64,000 bases of DNA, from NCBI GenBank assembly GCA_038030265.1, contig CM075942.1, positions 39,274,751 through 39,338,750 on the forward strand. The letters run 5' to 3'. The notes beneath the pieces were generated by a model, which ran no database searches, was not told the origin of the DNA, and worked only from the letters and a program-made list of their open reading frames with translations. Of the stretch, positions 21,280 to 32,283 are shown piece after piece. This DNA comes from Corythucha ciliata (taxonomy: Eukaryota; Arthropoda; Insecta; Hemiptera; Tingidae). Each line of letters starts with the position of its first letter. Position 1 is the stretch's first letter. The position numbers and the translations under genes were made by a program.

Positions 21280-22405
21280 CACAACACTACGAGACACGTC
21301 CCACACTTCGTTTATTTATCTAATAGTTTTCAAATTCAGCGAAAAGGAAAAATGAACAGAAGTTTACGCCGGAGCACTTTAAAATCAATCAATTCTATCC
21401 ACATCTATTATGATCTGATATTGCTGCCCTTATCCTGTGTGAACTAAGTGTGTTAATTACGACCGCTGTGTTTATGTATGTGTTCATACGTTTTATTGAT
21501 ATTGTATTAAGTCGTGCTCTCAAATACAATAGTTGATTGTCCGTTTCGAAACACTGACAAATATAATAACATCCACCCTCCGAACAGTTTTTCTCACCCC
21601 ATTCTCGTTCACTTATCATCGGGCCTTGCTGGGTATTACAGTTCATAGCATAGGCGAAGCCTCAGGCGTTTAGCCCAATCTGATCCGCGTAATTACGACG
21701 CCGTTCTCAAGTTCTGACCGCAGAGTTTGTTCTCTCTGCTTCATGATACACCCGAGACACATCCCTTCTCAAAATCCACCCATCAACCCGTATTCAGCAC
21801 ATTAGATCCCTCACTCTCTCTTTTCAACGAAACTCTACTCTCGCCGAAGTTTACACGGGCTAAATATTTGACTTCAGAGGGAAAATGTTTTAAATAAACT
21901 TTGAAACCAACCAATTATTTTCGTTTTCGCAGTTTCGGCAAGTTTTCCCCTCCACTGTTGAATTTCTTTCTCTCGGAAAACCCGTGGAGCACATTAGGGG
22001 AACATTGGACTTCCACGCATACAATAGAAAGAACTAATTTATATTTTTTTAAATTCTCTTTTGAGCAATGAACTTGGATAGAGGAGGGAATGGAGAGTGC
22101 GCTTCCAGGTTTTTGAATAATTTAGACCGATGCGGTGGAGAAAGATGGGACGAGGAAAAGCAGGAGGTCCGGCTACATAAATAACGCTCGTTAACAATAC
22201 CCTTGACGGGGCTTTGTTCCTCGCCCGAGTTACCTGCTAATTAGATAAAAGCGGGCCTCCACCACCGCCACCCCTTTTTACCATGGTATAAGGTGTGCTG
22301 TAAGCATTCCCTTTGTTGGCACCGTTTCAATTTTTCCTCTTTAATTATTAACGATTTAATTCGTTTGTTAAAACCCTGATAAACCGCACTCTTGTACTTG
22401 CAGAT
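21280..22405. other. No gene recognised
   Basis: Unique-looking AT-rich sequence. No exon, RNA or repeat could be supported. Confidence 0.35.
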
Positions 22406-22447
22406 TGGATATATTGCCGTAGTTGCCTATGTTGTCAGTCATACCTT

Positions 22448-22506
22448 GTTGAGGAGTGCCCCAGAAAAACCGGTTTCGCCTGTTTGGCATCATCAGTGTT
22501 TGAATG
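22448..22506 (-). ncRNA. Hammerhead ribozyme motif (PLE type), minus strand
   Basis: The minus strand has the canonical core CTGATGA (22490-22496), stem-loop II TGCCAAACAGGC, GAAA (22474-22477) and the self-complementary CCGG acting as a minimal stem III, then TTT. Stem I pairing with the upstream AAACA is partial in this copy. Minimal stem III is known for PLE hammerheads, which are thought to work as dimers. Confidence 0.68.
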
Positions 22507-22514
22507 TCAATATC

Positions 22515-22565
22515 ACATTCAAACACTGAAGATGCCGAACAGGCGAAACCGGTTTGTCTTGGACA
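22515..22565 (+). ncRNA. Hammerhead ribozyme motif (PLE type), plus strand
   Basis: The core CTGAAGA (22526-22532, matching CUGANGA) is followed by stem-loop II TGCCGAACAGGC, GAAA (22545-22548), CCGG and TTTGT. After the predicted cleavage site, TGT can pair with the ACA that precedes the core to start stem I. All invariant core positions are kept. Confidence 0.7.
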
Positions 22566-22614
22566 CTCCTCAACAAGGTATGACAGACAACACAGGCAAC
22601 TATACGGCTATGTA

Positions 22615-22892
22615 TCTAATTTGTATTATTGCACGTCTTGTATACATGTATAACAATGTTACTAATCCTCTACTTGATTTGAATTGTCCAAAAAGACGGA
22701 GAAGAGTAAAGGAAGGGCTCCCCTCTGCAATTTCAAGATAAAAGTTTATAGTATATACCCTTGCTGCGTTGAACGAAACACTTCTTACCAAACGGTCACT
22801 GGTGTTCTTGTATGACTTTTTGAATGGTCATACATCAACTTTGTTATTGTGATCTTCCGGCATTTCATCAATATACAAGCCTTGAAAAGTAG
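22615..22892. other. No gene recognised
   Basis: Short spacer between the ribozyme pair and the palindromic element. Nothing identified. Confidence 0.4.
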
Positions 22893-23284
22893 TAGGCCAG
22901 TCAATATAAACATCAAACATCGCAAATATGCATGTAACTGTTTTTTCTTTTGCACATTGTTAGGGCCAATGAGAGCAGTTTATACTCAAGTTTGCAACCT
23001 TCAAAACCTTGTGCTCAACTCGTGGCACTCGAAAAACCCTCGAAATTCCCCATCAATTTTTTAGGTTGTTAAACAAAAATACCAGAAGAAAGCGTTTTTC
23101 GAGCATGATCACAGTATACATTGTTGAAGCCTACTAAAAAATTTGCTACAATTTAAGCCCAGTCCGAGCGTCCTACGCTTGTTATTTTCGGAGATACAGC
23201 CAAAAAAGAAATATGTAATATCGCCAAAAAGGGAGATTTTATTGATAGGGTCATTTTTCAAGACCCGTAGCACTCAAACATAAT

Positions 23285-23362
23285 GGTCCTACAGAATATC
23301 CACGCGAGAATAATTCTTAGGCAGTAGCTCAATTTGAATCTGACGCTATTGCCTAAAATTCG
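23285..23362. mobile_element. Small hairpin MITE in palindrome arm (truncated)
   Basis: GGTCCTACAGAATATCCACG and what follows are present here but lacking from the partner arm (around 24520). The fuller copy at 60797-60899 has both ends. One terminal repeat is lost in this copy. Confidence 0.6.
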
Positions 23363-23466
23363 CCTAAAACCAGGTTGACTGGTACTTGGTTGAGCAAAAT
23401 AATGAGGGTGATTAAACATCCTGTCTTAAACAACTGTCTTATGACCTAGGGTCCGATTTCCTGTCC

Positions 23467-23487
23467 TTTTTTTTTTTTTTTTTTTTC
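23467..23487. repeat. Poly(T) tract
   Basis: A run of about 20 T inside the left arm. It is not present in the equivalent position of the other arms. Confidence 0.85.
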
Positions 23488-23664
23488 TTTTTTCAGCCAT
23501 CACTGGTTCCAAAAAGCTGTAACTTGGGAAGCATGCGTCCTAGGTTAAATCCAACAGCACTAATTAAAAGAGCACACTTTTTTCTGTGTGAGTAAGGACA
23601 TTTTGTCCAAAGTTAGCGAATTATTCTTGGAGTAAACTGGGAAAATATCAGGATATTTTAAAAA

Positions 23665-23856
23665 ATGTCAGTTTTTGACAACTGTTCAAAGCTAGACTAC
23701 ATAAGCCATGGTGCTCCAAGCACCCGGAAAATTCCTCTAAAACTGTACGAAGTAACTAAGTTTAATACTTCATGCTTTTTTTACTTCTGTTTTTCGCAAT
23801 GTTTTGAGAAAAATCCATTGTTATACCAAAAAATGAGGCAATCAGGCCCATTTTGA
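23665..23856 (+). CDS. 63-aa conserved frame of palindromic element (arm A)
   Basis: This frame begins MSVFDNCSKLDYISHGAPS and has the core PLKLYEVTKFN, the Cys-rich FFYFCFSQCFEKN and the end LLYQKMRQSGPF. Its closest relative is the frame at 60296-60487 in copy 2. More distant relatives are those at 24026 and 59500. The frame is open in all four arms, and all begin at the same ATG and share the core. No known family was recognised. It could be a small protein, or an exon-like remnant kept open because the copies are young. Confidence 0.45.
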   Translation: MSVFDNCSKLDYISHGAPSTRKIPLKLYEVTKFNTSCFFYFCFSQCFEKNPLLYQKMRQSGPF

Positions 23857-24025
23857 GTGCCTAAAAGAAGATACGAAAGCTATTTCAAGAAATTTTTTTC
23901 AGCTTATTCCACTTTTATTTGTCTGTCCTCATTGATTAGCAATGAACCGAAAAGTGAAAAGAGGAAAAGTGAATTAAGCTGAAAAAAAAAGTTTTGGTAA
24001 TGGCTCTTGATTTTCTTGTAGGCAC

Positions 24026-24217
24026 TCAAAATGGGCCTAATTGCCTCATTTTTTGGTATAACAATGGATTTTTATCAAGAAATTGCAAAGGACAAGAGTA
24101 AAATAAGCATGAATTATTAAACCAAGTTACTTCATACAGCTTTAGAGGAATTTGCCGGGCGCTGGGAGCACCATGGCTAATGTAGTCTAGCTTTGAACAG
24201 TTGTCAAGAACTGACAT
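24026..24217 (-). CDS. 63-aa conserved frame of palindromic element (arm B)
   Basis: This is the mirror frame of 23665-23856. It begins MSVLDNCSKLDYISHGAPS and ends LLYQKMRQLGPF, with the arm-B specific LFYSCPLQFLDKN. That variant is shared with the frame at 59500 in copy 2. The A and B arms therefore diverged before the two copies separated. The function is unknown. Confidence 0.45.
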   Translation of the reverse strand: MSVLDNCSKLDYISHGAPSARQIPLKLYEVTWFNNSCLFYSCPLQFLDKNPLLYQKMRQLGPF

Positions 24218-24924
24218 TTTTTAAAATATCCTGATATTTTCCCAGTTTACTCAACGAATCTTTCGCTATCATTAGACAAAATGTATTTACTCACACAAAA
24301 AAAAAGAGTGCTCTTTTCAGTGGTGTCGTTGGATTTAACCTAGGACGCTTACTTCCCATGTTACAGATGTTTTTGTTGCGGAAATCCGTGATGTGCTAAA
24401 AAACAACAAATTGATTATCTGAACTAGGAATGGAAATCTGACCTTAGATCATAGGCAATTTTTTGTTGCATTTTGGGTGTACAATCACCCCTCTCATTTT
24501 GTTCAACCAAGTACCAATCACCGTGTATTTGAGTGCTACGGGTCTTGAAAAATTACCCTAGCAATAAAATCTCGCTTTTTGGCAAGATTAGGTATTTTTT
24601 TGATTGACTGTATTTCCTGAAATAACAGACCCAGGATGCTAGGGCATAGCTTAAATTGTAGCAAATTTAGTTGGCTTTAACAATGTATACTGTGGTCATG
24701 CTCGAAAAACTCTTTCTTCTGGTATTTTTGTTTAAAACCCCAGAAAAAGTGATGAAATTTCTTAGTTTTTTGAGTGCCATGAGTTAAGCACAAGGTTTTG
24801 AGGGTTGCAAACTTGAGTAATAACTGCTCTCATTGGTCCTAACAACACGCAACAAAAAAAGCAATTACATGCATGTTTGCGATTTACCCCGATTTCTGTG
24901 TCTATATTAACTGGTCTATAGTGA

Positions 24925-25890
24925 AGTAGCCATGATTCGTAATGAGGAAGTTTCACATTTTTCAAAAGTATTTTTATGCTGGTCTAACACATAGATATAT
25001 GAATATAAAAACGTGTAAAAAAATTAAATCGTGCTAGAAACATTTTTTTTAATTAATAAAAGTAGGAAATTTGAGTTCCCGCGTGACGTCATGAATGCGT
25101 ACTCTGTCTTACTATATTTTATGTCACTCGACATGAGGCAAGTTACCTGCCTCACTTCATTGGACGGTGCAACATGATTATTAGTCAAGCTAGTTTATCA
25201 TCAAAAAACAAAAAAGTTTGATTTTTTCAGAGTCCATTCCCCAATTTTAGTGCATTTCATTTATTAGTGCATTTCATTTAAAAAATGCACTATTCGTCTC
25301 GCCCTGATGGTCGCACATATGGGTTGTGATACTTTTTTTTCACGTTTCAGAACCCCTAGAACACGAATCCGAGGTCGGTTCGATTTGCTATACATATACA
25401 TATACATACATATATTTATATATTTATGGCCCTTTTTTGTTAGCACGATCACGGTCGCAATTTTTGACTTAGGGCAACCAAATTTGGTCTAAAAATCAAT
25501 AGCGTGAATATCTCGGACGAGTTCGTGATCCAGATGAATTGGTCCACTGATGAATTGGTAAAAGAGGGGTTTGAATTAGTTGAAAATTCGCTACCGCACG
25601 GCTGTTGCTGCAATTGCCCCCAAAATTGACTCGAGTAATGAAAAATGAACGCGCTTTCGTATGAGACCCTAGTGAACCAAATCCGTTGATAGGGCAGGGG
25701 AGTTCTCGGCGGAGGGGAGCTATTAAATTAACGCTATGCCTTACTGGACCACCCAATTACCAAAAAATTTCATTGACATTGTATTTTGAGCCGTCTCTTT
25801 TATTTTATTTGCCTACAGCCTAATAAATCTTGAGTAAAAAATTCCGAGGTGGGCCAAAAAGGGAGGAACAAAAAAAAAATTAAAAAAAAA
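24925..25890. other. No gene; CATA microsatellite
   Basis: Contains a TACATA/TATA tract (25390-25425) and a short direct repeat AGTGCATTTCATTT near 25250-25280. A B-box-like word GGTCGGTTCGATTT lies at about 25372, too weak to call. No exon was supported. Confidence 0.4.
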
Positions 25891-25891
25891 A

Positions 25892-25960
25892 TTGTTTCGG
25901 ATTCGAACCCAGGCACTCCGCAATGGTAAAATTGTGACATACCATTTAACCTAATGTAAC
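25892..25960 (-). mobile_element. tRNA-like SINE promoter region
   Basis: The minus strand carries the B box GGGTTCGAATCCG and, upstream, an A-box-like TAGGTTAAATGGTA at normal tRNA spacing. It forms the outer edge of the inverted repeat at 25939-26449, whose right arm stops inside the A box. It is probably a SINE head, not a working tRNA. Confidence 0.5.
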
Positions 25961-26449
25961 TGATCTGAAAATTAACGTAATCTGAAAAAAGTTTTGTTCC
26001 GACAGCAGCCTGTCGGGAGAAGTGCATTTCATTCATGCGACAATCGAGTCAAACCTCATAAGTTAGAACGATATCAATCAATTATGAATGAAATTTAGGC
26101 CGGAATAAAGATTTTAATTGCAAATAACTCCTCTAACAAGAGTCCGCCTTCCCATATCGTATAGGCAACCAAACCGACTCTGTTTCATTTTTCATTTTCA
26201 TCATTTTATTCCCCCTTAGTAGGTGCCAAAAAAGGAGCCTGCGGTAAAAAGAAACACGATTTTATGATTTTGACTTTCTATACCACGGCCTAAATGTCAT
26301 TCATAATTGATTGATATCGTTCTAACTTATGAGGTTTGACTCGATTGTCGCATGAATGAAATGCACTTCTCCCGACAGGCTGCTGTCGGAACAAAACTTT
26401 TTTCAGATTACGTTAATTTTCAGATCAGTTACATTAGGTTAAATGGTAT
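25939..26449. repeat. Long inverted repeat, ~164-bp arms
   Basis: Arms 25939-26102 and 26286-26449 are almost perfect complements. They include GACAGCAGCCTGTCGGGAGA and its mirror, ATGCGACAATCGAGTC and ATCAATTATGAATGAAATTT. The 183-base loop is unique. It looks like an inverted duplication of a SINE-like unit, or a foldback element. Confidence 0.8.
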
Positions 26450-29400
26450 ATAAATTTATATATAAATATATATAAATCCATTCCCCAATTTTTCAGTTTC
26501 ATAATATTTGATTAAAGTTGGAGGTTCTCTTCATTCGTTCTTATCTTCTCACGTGAAAAGTTTTGTGTATTATGTATTCTATTGACCTAGTGCGAGTGCT
26601 AATTTGTATCCAAATGTATCATGATGGACCGAACACAAGGACAAGTTGCAGGCAATGTTGTACTGCGCTTGGTTCTTGTCTATGCCTGCTGTGAAGCGTC
26701 CAGCGACGGCGTCCTAGTCGTGCTACGATGACGGGACAACGATGTGGATGATTGATATCACCGGAGAGAACAGACAAAAATCAAGGAAGGTGTGGGAATT
26801 TTCGGAAGACATTGGCAGGGAAAAGGATAAAACATAAATGTATAACCGCCTTCAGGGTAGTGAAGTGGGAAGCAGCATTGATGACGTAGTTGGCGGGCGA
26901 GGGGGCTTGGGGAGCAGCCCATAACTGCAAACGTCAATTAAAATTTAACGGATGGAGTTTTTGACGAACGGAAAACGATATAAGCTCTATTTCAGCATAA
27001 TTCATAATTAAAAAATACATTTTCCCCAATGTCTCGACCTCTGCAACTTCCTCATTGAAGCACTCGTTTGAGGATAATACGTCGGGGAAGTTTCGACTCA
27101 TAATAAACCTTATCACCTTATCATCAACCCCACACATTGACATTATTGATACAAATCCCACGTTTTAAGGCAGTTCAGTGTTTTTCACATATTTTTTAAG
27201 TTTCTCTACGTAATAATTAGTGTCGGGAAGACCTGATTCGCAATCGACAGGGGCTACTTGATTTTTTGAATCCGTCCGGCTTCAGATGAACATTGTTTTC
27301 TTCACCTCTCTCTAGAACATAGAGATAAAAATGAATGGAGAAAGCTTGGGCTTGAAATTTGTTGTCCGTAGTTATGGTGGGAGGTGCACCTTGTGAACCA
27401 CAAAGTAACCTCAAGTCAAGTTGTTTTTTATTTACACATGTCCACTTTGAATTTCTAGTTTTGTTCTTTTTTCCTATAGTATGTTTAGAAATTGTTACTG
27501 TGAGTTTTTAGATTGTTTCACAGGGCATTAATAAAGTGAATATCCCACAACTATACTCCGGAGAATCTTTAATTTAAACGTCGACCATGCGCGAGTTGTT
27601 GGACTTCTTTTCCGGATATTTCAACGTGCGCAAGTAGCTCCAATTCTCTTCCGGGAATCACGACAGAAGCCACCGGGAAATCCGTCACTCATGTTTTTTA
27701 TGGAATACGTCATGTTTCTGAGTACAAGACAACTTGTTTTTTACTGATGTGCTGTATATTTTTCGGTATGTTTCTTCAGGGGTCGATCCTCTGATAGCAA
27801 AGAGAAATACAGGGCTAAGAAATCACGAACGTTTATTTCACATAATAATCGCTCGTAAGCAAGGAACAAACTAATTCAGAAACACATGAGCCAGCACTGC
27901 GAATGAGAAGACCCGTGGTTCGAGCACAGTGAGAACTGCATGAGTATGGCGACTTTTGTTCAAATCCTTGTTTCGAGGTCCTCGAGAGACGGAGCGGCTC
28001 TTTCTGAACTCGTGATTGTCTCGCCCATGTAATATTTTACCTAGTATGTTGATGGAACGCGATCAGGGCCACTTATTTTAGAAAATGAACAACAAAATAC
28101 ACTTGAAAACACGGCTACGTGCCACGAACGATGACATTTACATGAAATCGTATGAACATCAAGTCGTCCATGCTTTGAGAACGAGAGTGTTGACGAGTTT
28201 GATTTAGTTTTTACCGAACAAATTCCCCGAAATACCCCTTGTTCATTCTACCTCGGGCTCTTTTTTTGTAATTTTGCATTAATCTCAGGGGGGAGGTGAG
28301 CATTTTTGTTGATAACCTGACGATGTAGAGGTAAATTCAATGTTCTGAAGGTGTACTTTGGCGGCCATATTTGTGACAACCCTTCTACCCACCCCCCAGC
28401 CTATTCAGGCCTTCTCCAGTTATTTACCTCTATGCTCTAGAATTCTAGATAACCAAAATGTCTTTTCACTCCGGCGCAGCTCACGGTAAAAACACTTCGT
28501 GTAGTCAAATTGAATCGTTTATTTATGAGTTGATTATAATAAATTATGCTTTTGAAGTAATAAAAGACGTGTTCGACACATTTACACCCTCCAGAGACCA
28601 CCGTCAAAAGCACCCGAATGTCGGGTTTGGTGTCTTCCGGGATTAGTCGAAATTGATGACTTTCGGGTGACAAGCAAACTCGAGACACAGGGTACGGTGT
28701 ACAGCACTTGTGAAACTGTGAGTATCACCATCACCCATGAAAACTTATTTTCTGGCCGTTGAGCTCACTACACTGTGTGTGTTTTTTTAAAGTTTTTTGG
28801 TGGGATTCAGTGTTCGGTGTACCAGAAACGACTGCCCTTTCTTCTTTGACATATTCGTATTCAATTCAGCCGCTACAGTTTTTCTGCGATGACTGCAATC
28901 TACAACGATCACCGTAGAGCAATATCAACATGGTTTTTTTTAAAGCTGGCTTCTCCTTCTTTGTGAGCCTTTACTTCGCCGGGCACCAAGTTCACGAGCC
29001 ATTTTTCTAATCTCCGGAAAAATAAATAAATGAAAAGGCGAGGGACTATTCACTTTAACCAACACAAAAAATATCTAAACGAAACGGCAGAAGTTGGAGA
29101 CTAGACTCCTCCTTACTTCTTCTAAACATTGAAAGGGGGTGAGGTGGGTTCTAACCTTCTTATTTGTTATGAGTCGAATTACCTTTGAAAAATCGAACCT
29201 CGCTTTCCCATCGTATAATGTCAGATATTGAGCCATATGAATAAAAAAAAGCATGACCTTATACTTCAATTATGCTCATCTGTTTATGAATGAAAATGAC
29301 AATTTTTATTCATAATTGATGGCCATACGCTTGAAAAAATGCAAGCATAAGGGCACGCTCTTTTTTATTCATACTGCTCAATGTCTTCATAATTGACCGG

Positions 29401-31370
29401 CACGTATAATACAGGCACATGTAGTTCTTAATCAGTTCTTTGCTATAGCATCGCCAATTCTTAATGGTCCGTGAACTATTCATTTCTTCAATACGATTGC
29501 TATCAATAATTATTCTTAATGGGAAGGGAGGAAAAGAGGTAAGAAAAAGAAAAGCAACTTATAAATCACTCAGGTTTCGTGGGACTGTCTGTCAACTTTG
29601 ACTCGAGAATGAATGATGATTAAAATTACCGAAGCCTCCTTCACCTTTTCTTGGAATTTTGAATAATTTACCTTGAAGAATAAATTGATATGCTCAAATA
29701 AAATAAGGAAACTTATTTTTGAAGAAAATGAGAAAAAAAGTCACGGTTAAGGTTCGAGGGGATGAAGCTTCATAAATATTAAAATAGGAAGGAGGGGGTG
29801 GGATGGCAGAGAGCCGAGGGAGGCCTAAAAAAAAAATGAAGGAAAAAGGGGCAAAAAATGGAAAATGTAATATCAGTGAGAAAGAAAGCAAGAGAAGCGA
29901 CATGGGAGAGAGTGGTTTTCTCATCCTAAGGAGTTTAGACGAGAAACTTTTGGGAACTGTTTCCGAGCTTTCCCCATCGCAAAATCGCTTTAGCTCGGGG
30001 AAAAGAAGATATGTACGGCCTTCCCATATCATATAAAAGGGTGAAGTAAACAGGTAGCATATGTTTCGTTATTGTAACCCCTTATCGCCATCACGTTAAC
30101 CGCCACCGTCGATAACGAGGCAGGAGAAGGGAGAGTGTCTACTCTACGAGATACCTAGACCTCTTTATACGTCTCATAAACTGCGAAGTAATTCTTATAC
30201 AAATAGCTTATAATCGTACGGATAAAAAAAATACGAAATTAATTTTATTTCCTACGTGTAAATTAACGATTAGTATGGATTGATAGTAGGTTGAGAACGA
30301 AGGTTTCCTATTTGCAATTTTTCTTTTTTACTTTTTTCACCCTTATCCCCGTCCGACAAGCCAGCTCCACTAAAGAAAGGGCTTTCCCAAAGAAATCGCG
30401 TTAGAAAGTTTTCCGAAGCGAAAAGTCTTGTTCAGTTTCTTGACTGTTCTCATTCATGTTTGACGTTTGATGGGAAAACTGTGCATGAAAGGAAATTGAA
30501 GGAAAATATTGTGAAAAAGAAAGGGAAGGGGCGAAAAATAGTGGCTGAGTGTGGAGAGGGAGAAGGAGCTTACAGTAGAGTTGGGGGGGGGGGTTATGGG
30601 AGTGGCATAGCTTTTTGGTGTCAAACGTTAAGAATATAGAACAAAAGGTAACGAGAGCTAAATTGATCAGGCTGTCAAGAACTTCCCACGTCCCAATTCA
30701 ACTAGAGTACACAAAGCACGGAAGTTGAAAGAGGGCTTATTTTATATTTTCCTAGAAAATATCCCCTTTTCTGATTAAAAGAGCCCAAAATGTTTAAAAG
30801 ACATCAAGTGACGAAGAAGGGAATAAAGGAACGCCTTTTCATTAAGCGAAATGGTCAGGTAAAGGATGTTTTGGAGTTCGCATTGCCTGCTGACTTTTCC
30901 GTTTTTACATTTTCAAAGGTTGAAACATTCAAACTTTAATTAAATAGTGCGCAGCGTCTTCAAAATGTACGGAAGGCTTTTTGATGTTCAACAGCTCCAG
31001 AAGGAATGTTTGGAGAACCGAACTATAGAAGTTCAAATTTCGCACAATCTCAGAAGTGAATTACTTGATTCAAGCATGCAATTGAAAATATTACGGAGCA
31101 AGAATACAATATTACACGTATTGAAGGACAATGTATCTTATAATTCAAAATAATGGCTCTCGAAAAATATAGCTATAGCTCACCCATATAATCATGAACA
31201 CGCGCATCACTAACTCTGTCTCGGAAATTGTTTGCTCTGTTGCTGCCGGAAAATCACGCTAATTATGCTTTATAGGCTATTGCTATGTTAAAAGAAAGTT
31301 TCTCCACGTGGTTGAGTGGAGAAAAAAGTTTCCTTGATGCCCGTCTGTCAGCAGATTGTTAAGAATTTTG
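26450..31370. other. No gene recognised
   Basis: Starts with an AT tract (26450-26478). The remainder is mixed unique-looking sequence with low-complexity patches near 29700-29880 and a G10 run near 30586. A B-box-like GTGGTTCGAGCAC at about 27913 is isolated. No splice-bounded exon, RNA gene or transposon protein could be supported in any frame. Confidence 0.35.
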
Positions 31371-31378
31371 TGTGACTT

Positions 31379-31500
31379 GACATGTGACAAAGAGATTTGT
31401 TTCGGCCGGCGGATGCCTTGAAAATGGGGTGCATAACCCTGGAGCTAGTTGGCATAGTATAAAATAAAGAATGTTTTACTCAATAAATTAGTTAATTATA
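31379..31500 (+). mobile_element. PLE-end module with decayed hammerhead-like fold
   Basis: This is a third copy of the module seen twice at 12072-12294. It reads GACAAAGAGATTTGTTTCGG, GGATGCCTTGAAAATGGGG, GCATAACCCTGGAGCTAGTT, and ends in ACTCAATAAATTAGTTAATTA. The GAAA box is lost (TGGAG), so no ribozyme activity is expected. Confidence 0.55.
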
Positions 31501-31594
31501 CCAACATTTATTTAACATTCACGAAATAATAAAAAGTTTTGTTTTTATGTGCAATCCTTATATTCTGCAATATTTATTGCGCGTGTATGGGCTG

Positions 31595-31860
31595 CTATGA
31601 ACTATTTTCTCGGGTCCGGCTTCCAAAAAAATCAAGTTAGCACGTTATTGTTGGTGAAAAACTAATTTCAAGGGATGGTATCTTATGCAAAAACCATTTT
31701 TGTGAGTTTTTCACGCCCAAACAATATTATCAGCGTATTTTGGTTGCTCGAACGCCATTATGCGGGTTTTGCTTTCTATTAAACCATTTTCGCGATTATA
31801 GCTCACTCAAAGGCTAATTTCACGGGTTTCGGCTGTATGGGATCCCGATGTCTTGGGGTC
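31595..31860 (+). repeat. Degenerate 30-bp tandem repeat array
   Basis: Successive units of 30 bases (e.g. starting at TTGCTCGAACGCC, then TTCTATTAAACC, then CACTCAAAGGCT) share AACCATTTTCGCGGGTTT-like content. In one frame the units read as decapeptides including ANFTG. This resembles the array at 42424-42770. Conservation is low. Confidence 0.5.
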
Positions 31861-32283
31861 ATCACCTTTAAATTATCTGTTTCACAGGTCAGACTCACTA
31901 AAAACTATTTTTGTTCATTTTGGCTCTGTAAAAATCCCCCGTGGTCACATTATCACCTCTCAATTTAATAAAAAGAGGCAGTTTTCTTTAAGTTCTAAAA
32001 CTATAATAATATATTCTTTTCCTTTTTAACAATAATTCCGAGGTCCTCGTACAAAGACCCCAAAAGTTACGACAGTAACTTTAGGAGTCCACTACGAGAG
32101 CATCAGTCGGATGAAAGCTGATTTCGTGGTATGAATTCTTTCGACGCGTACCGTCCATATTGGGGCAGATAAAGCTAAACTTTTGTGGGTAGGGAGGGGT
32201 GTATGGAAGTGGAAATACTATGGAGGAGCCCACGAGGCTTTTGAGGCGAGCCGAAAATATTTAAGCCTCAACCGAACAAAAGC

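Larger units (their letters stand above)
22406..22614. mobile_element. Head-to-head PLE-end modules (inverted repeat)
   Basis: A 209-base inverted repeat is centred near 22510. The arms share GCC(G)TA, TTGCCT, TTGTC, TACCTTGTTGAGGAGTG, the hammerhead block and CATTCAAACACTGA. Only the terminal modules are present, with no RT, as in the other PLE-end pairs in this window. Confidence 0.7.
22893..24920. mobile_element. 2-kb palindromic element, copy 1
   Basis: Two inverted arms of about 1 kb meet near 23930. The outer ends read TAGGCCAGTCAATATAAAC on the left and, inverted, TAGACCAGTTAATATAGAC on the right. Flanking TAG at 22890-22892 and 24919-24921 fits a 3-base target duplication, although TA at the tips leaves a 2-base TA model open. 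Each arm carries a related 63-codon frame pointing towards the centre. A second full copy lies at 58807-61278 in the opposite orientation. The superfamily is unknown. Confidence 0.75.

Noticed and set aside
29694..30036. Overlapping frames on both strands with basic/hydrophobic composition
   Set aside because: Low-complexity purine-rich sequence explains both; no motif is seen.
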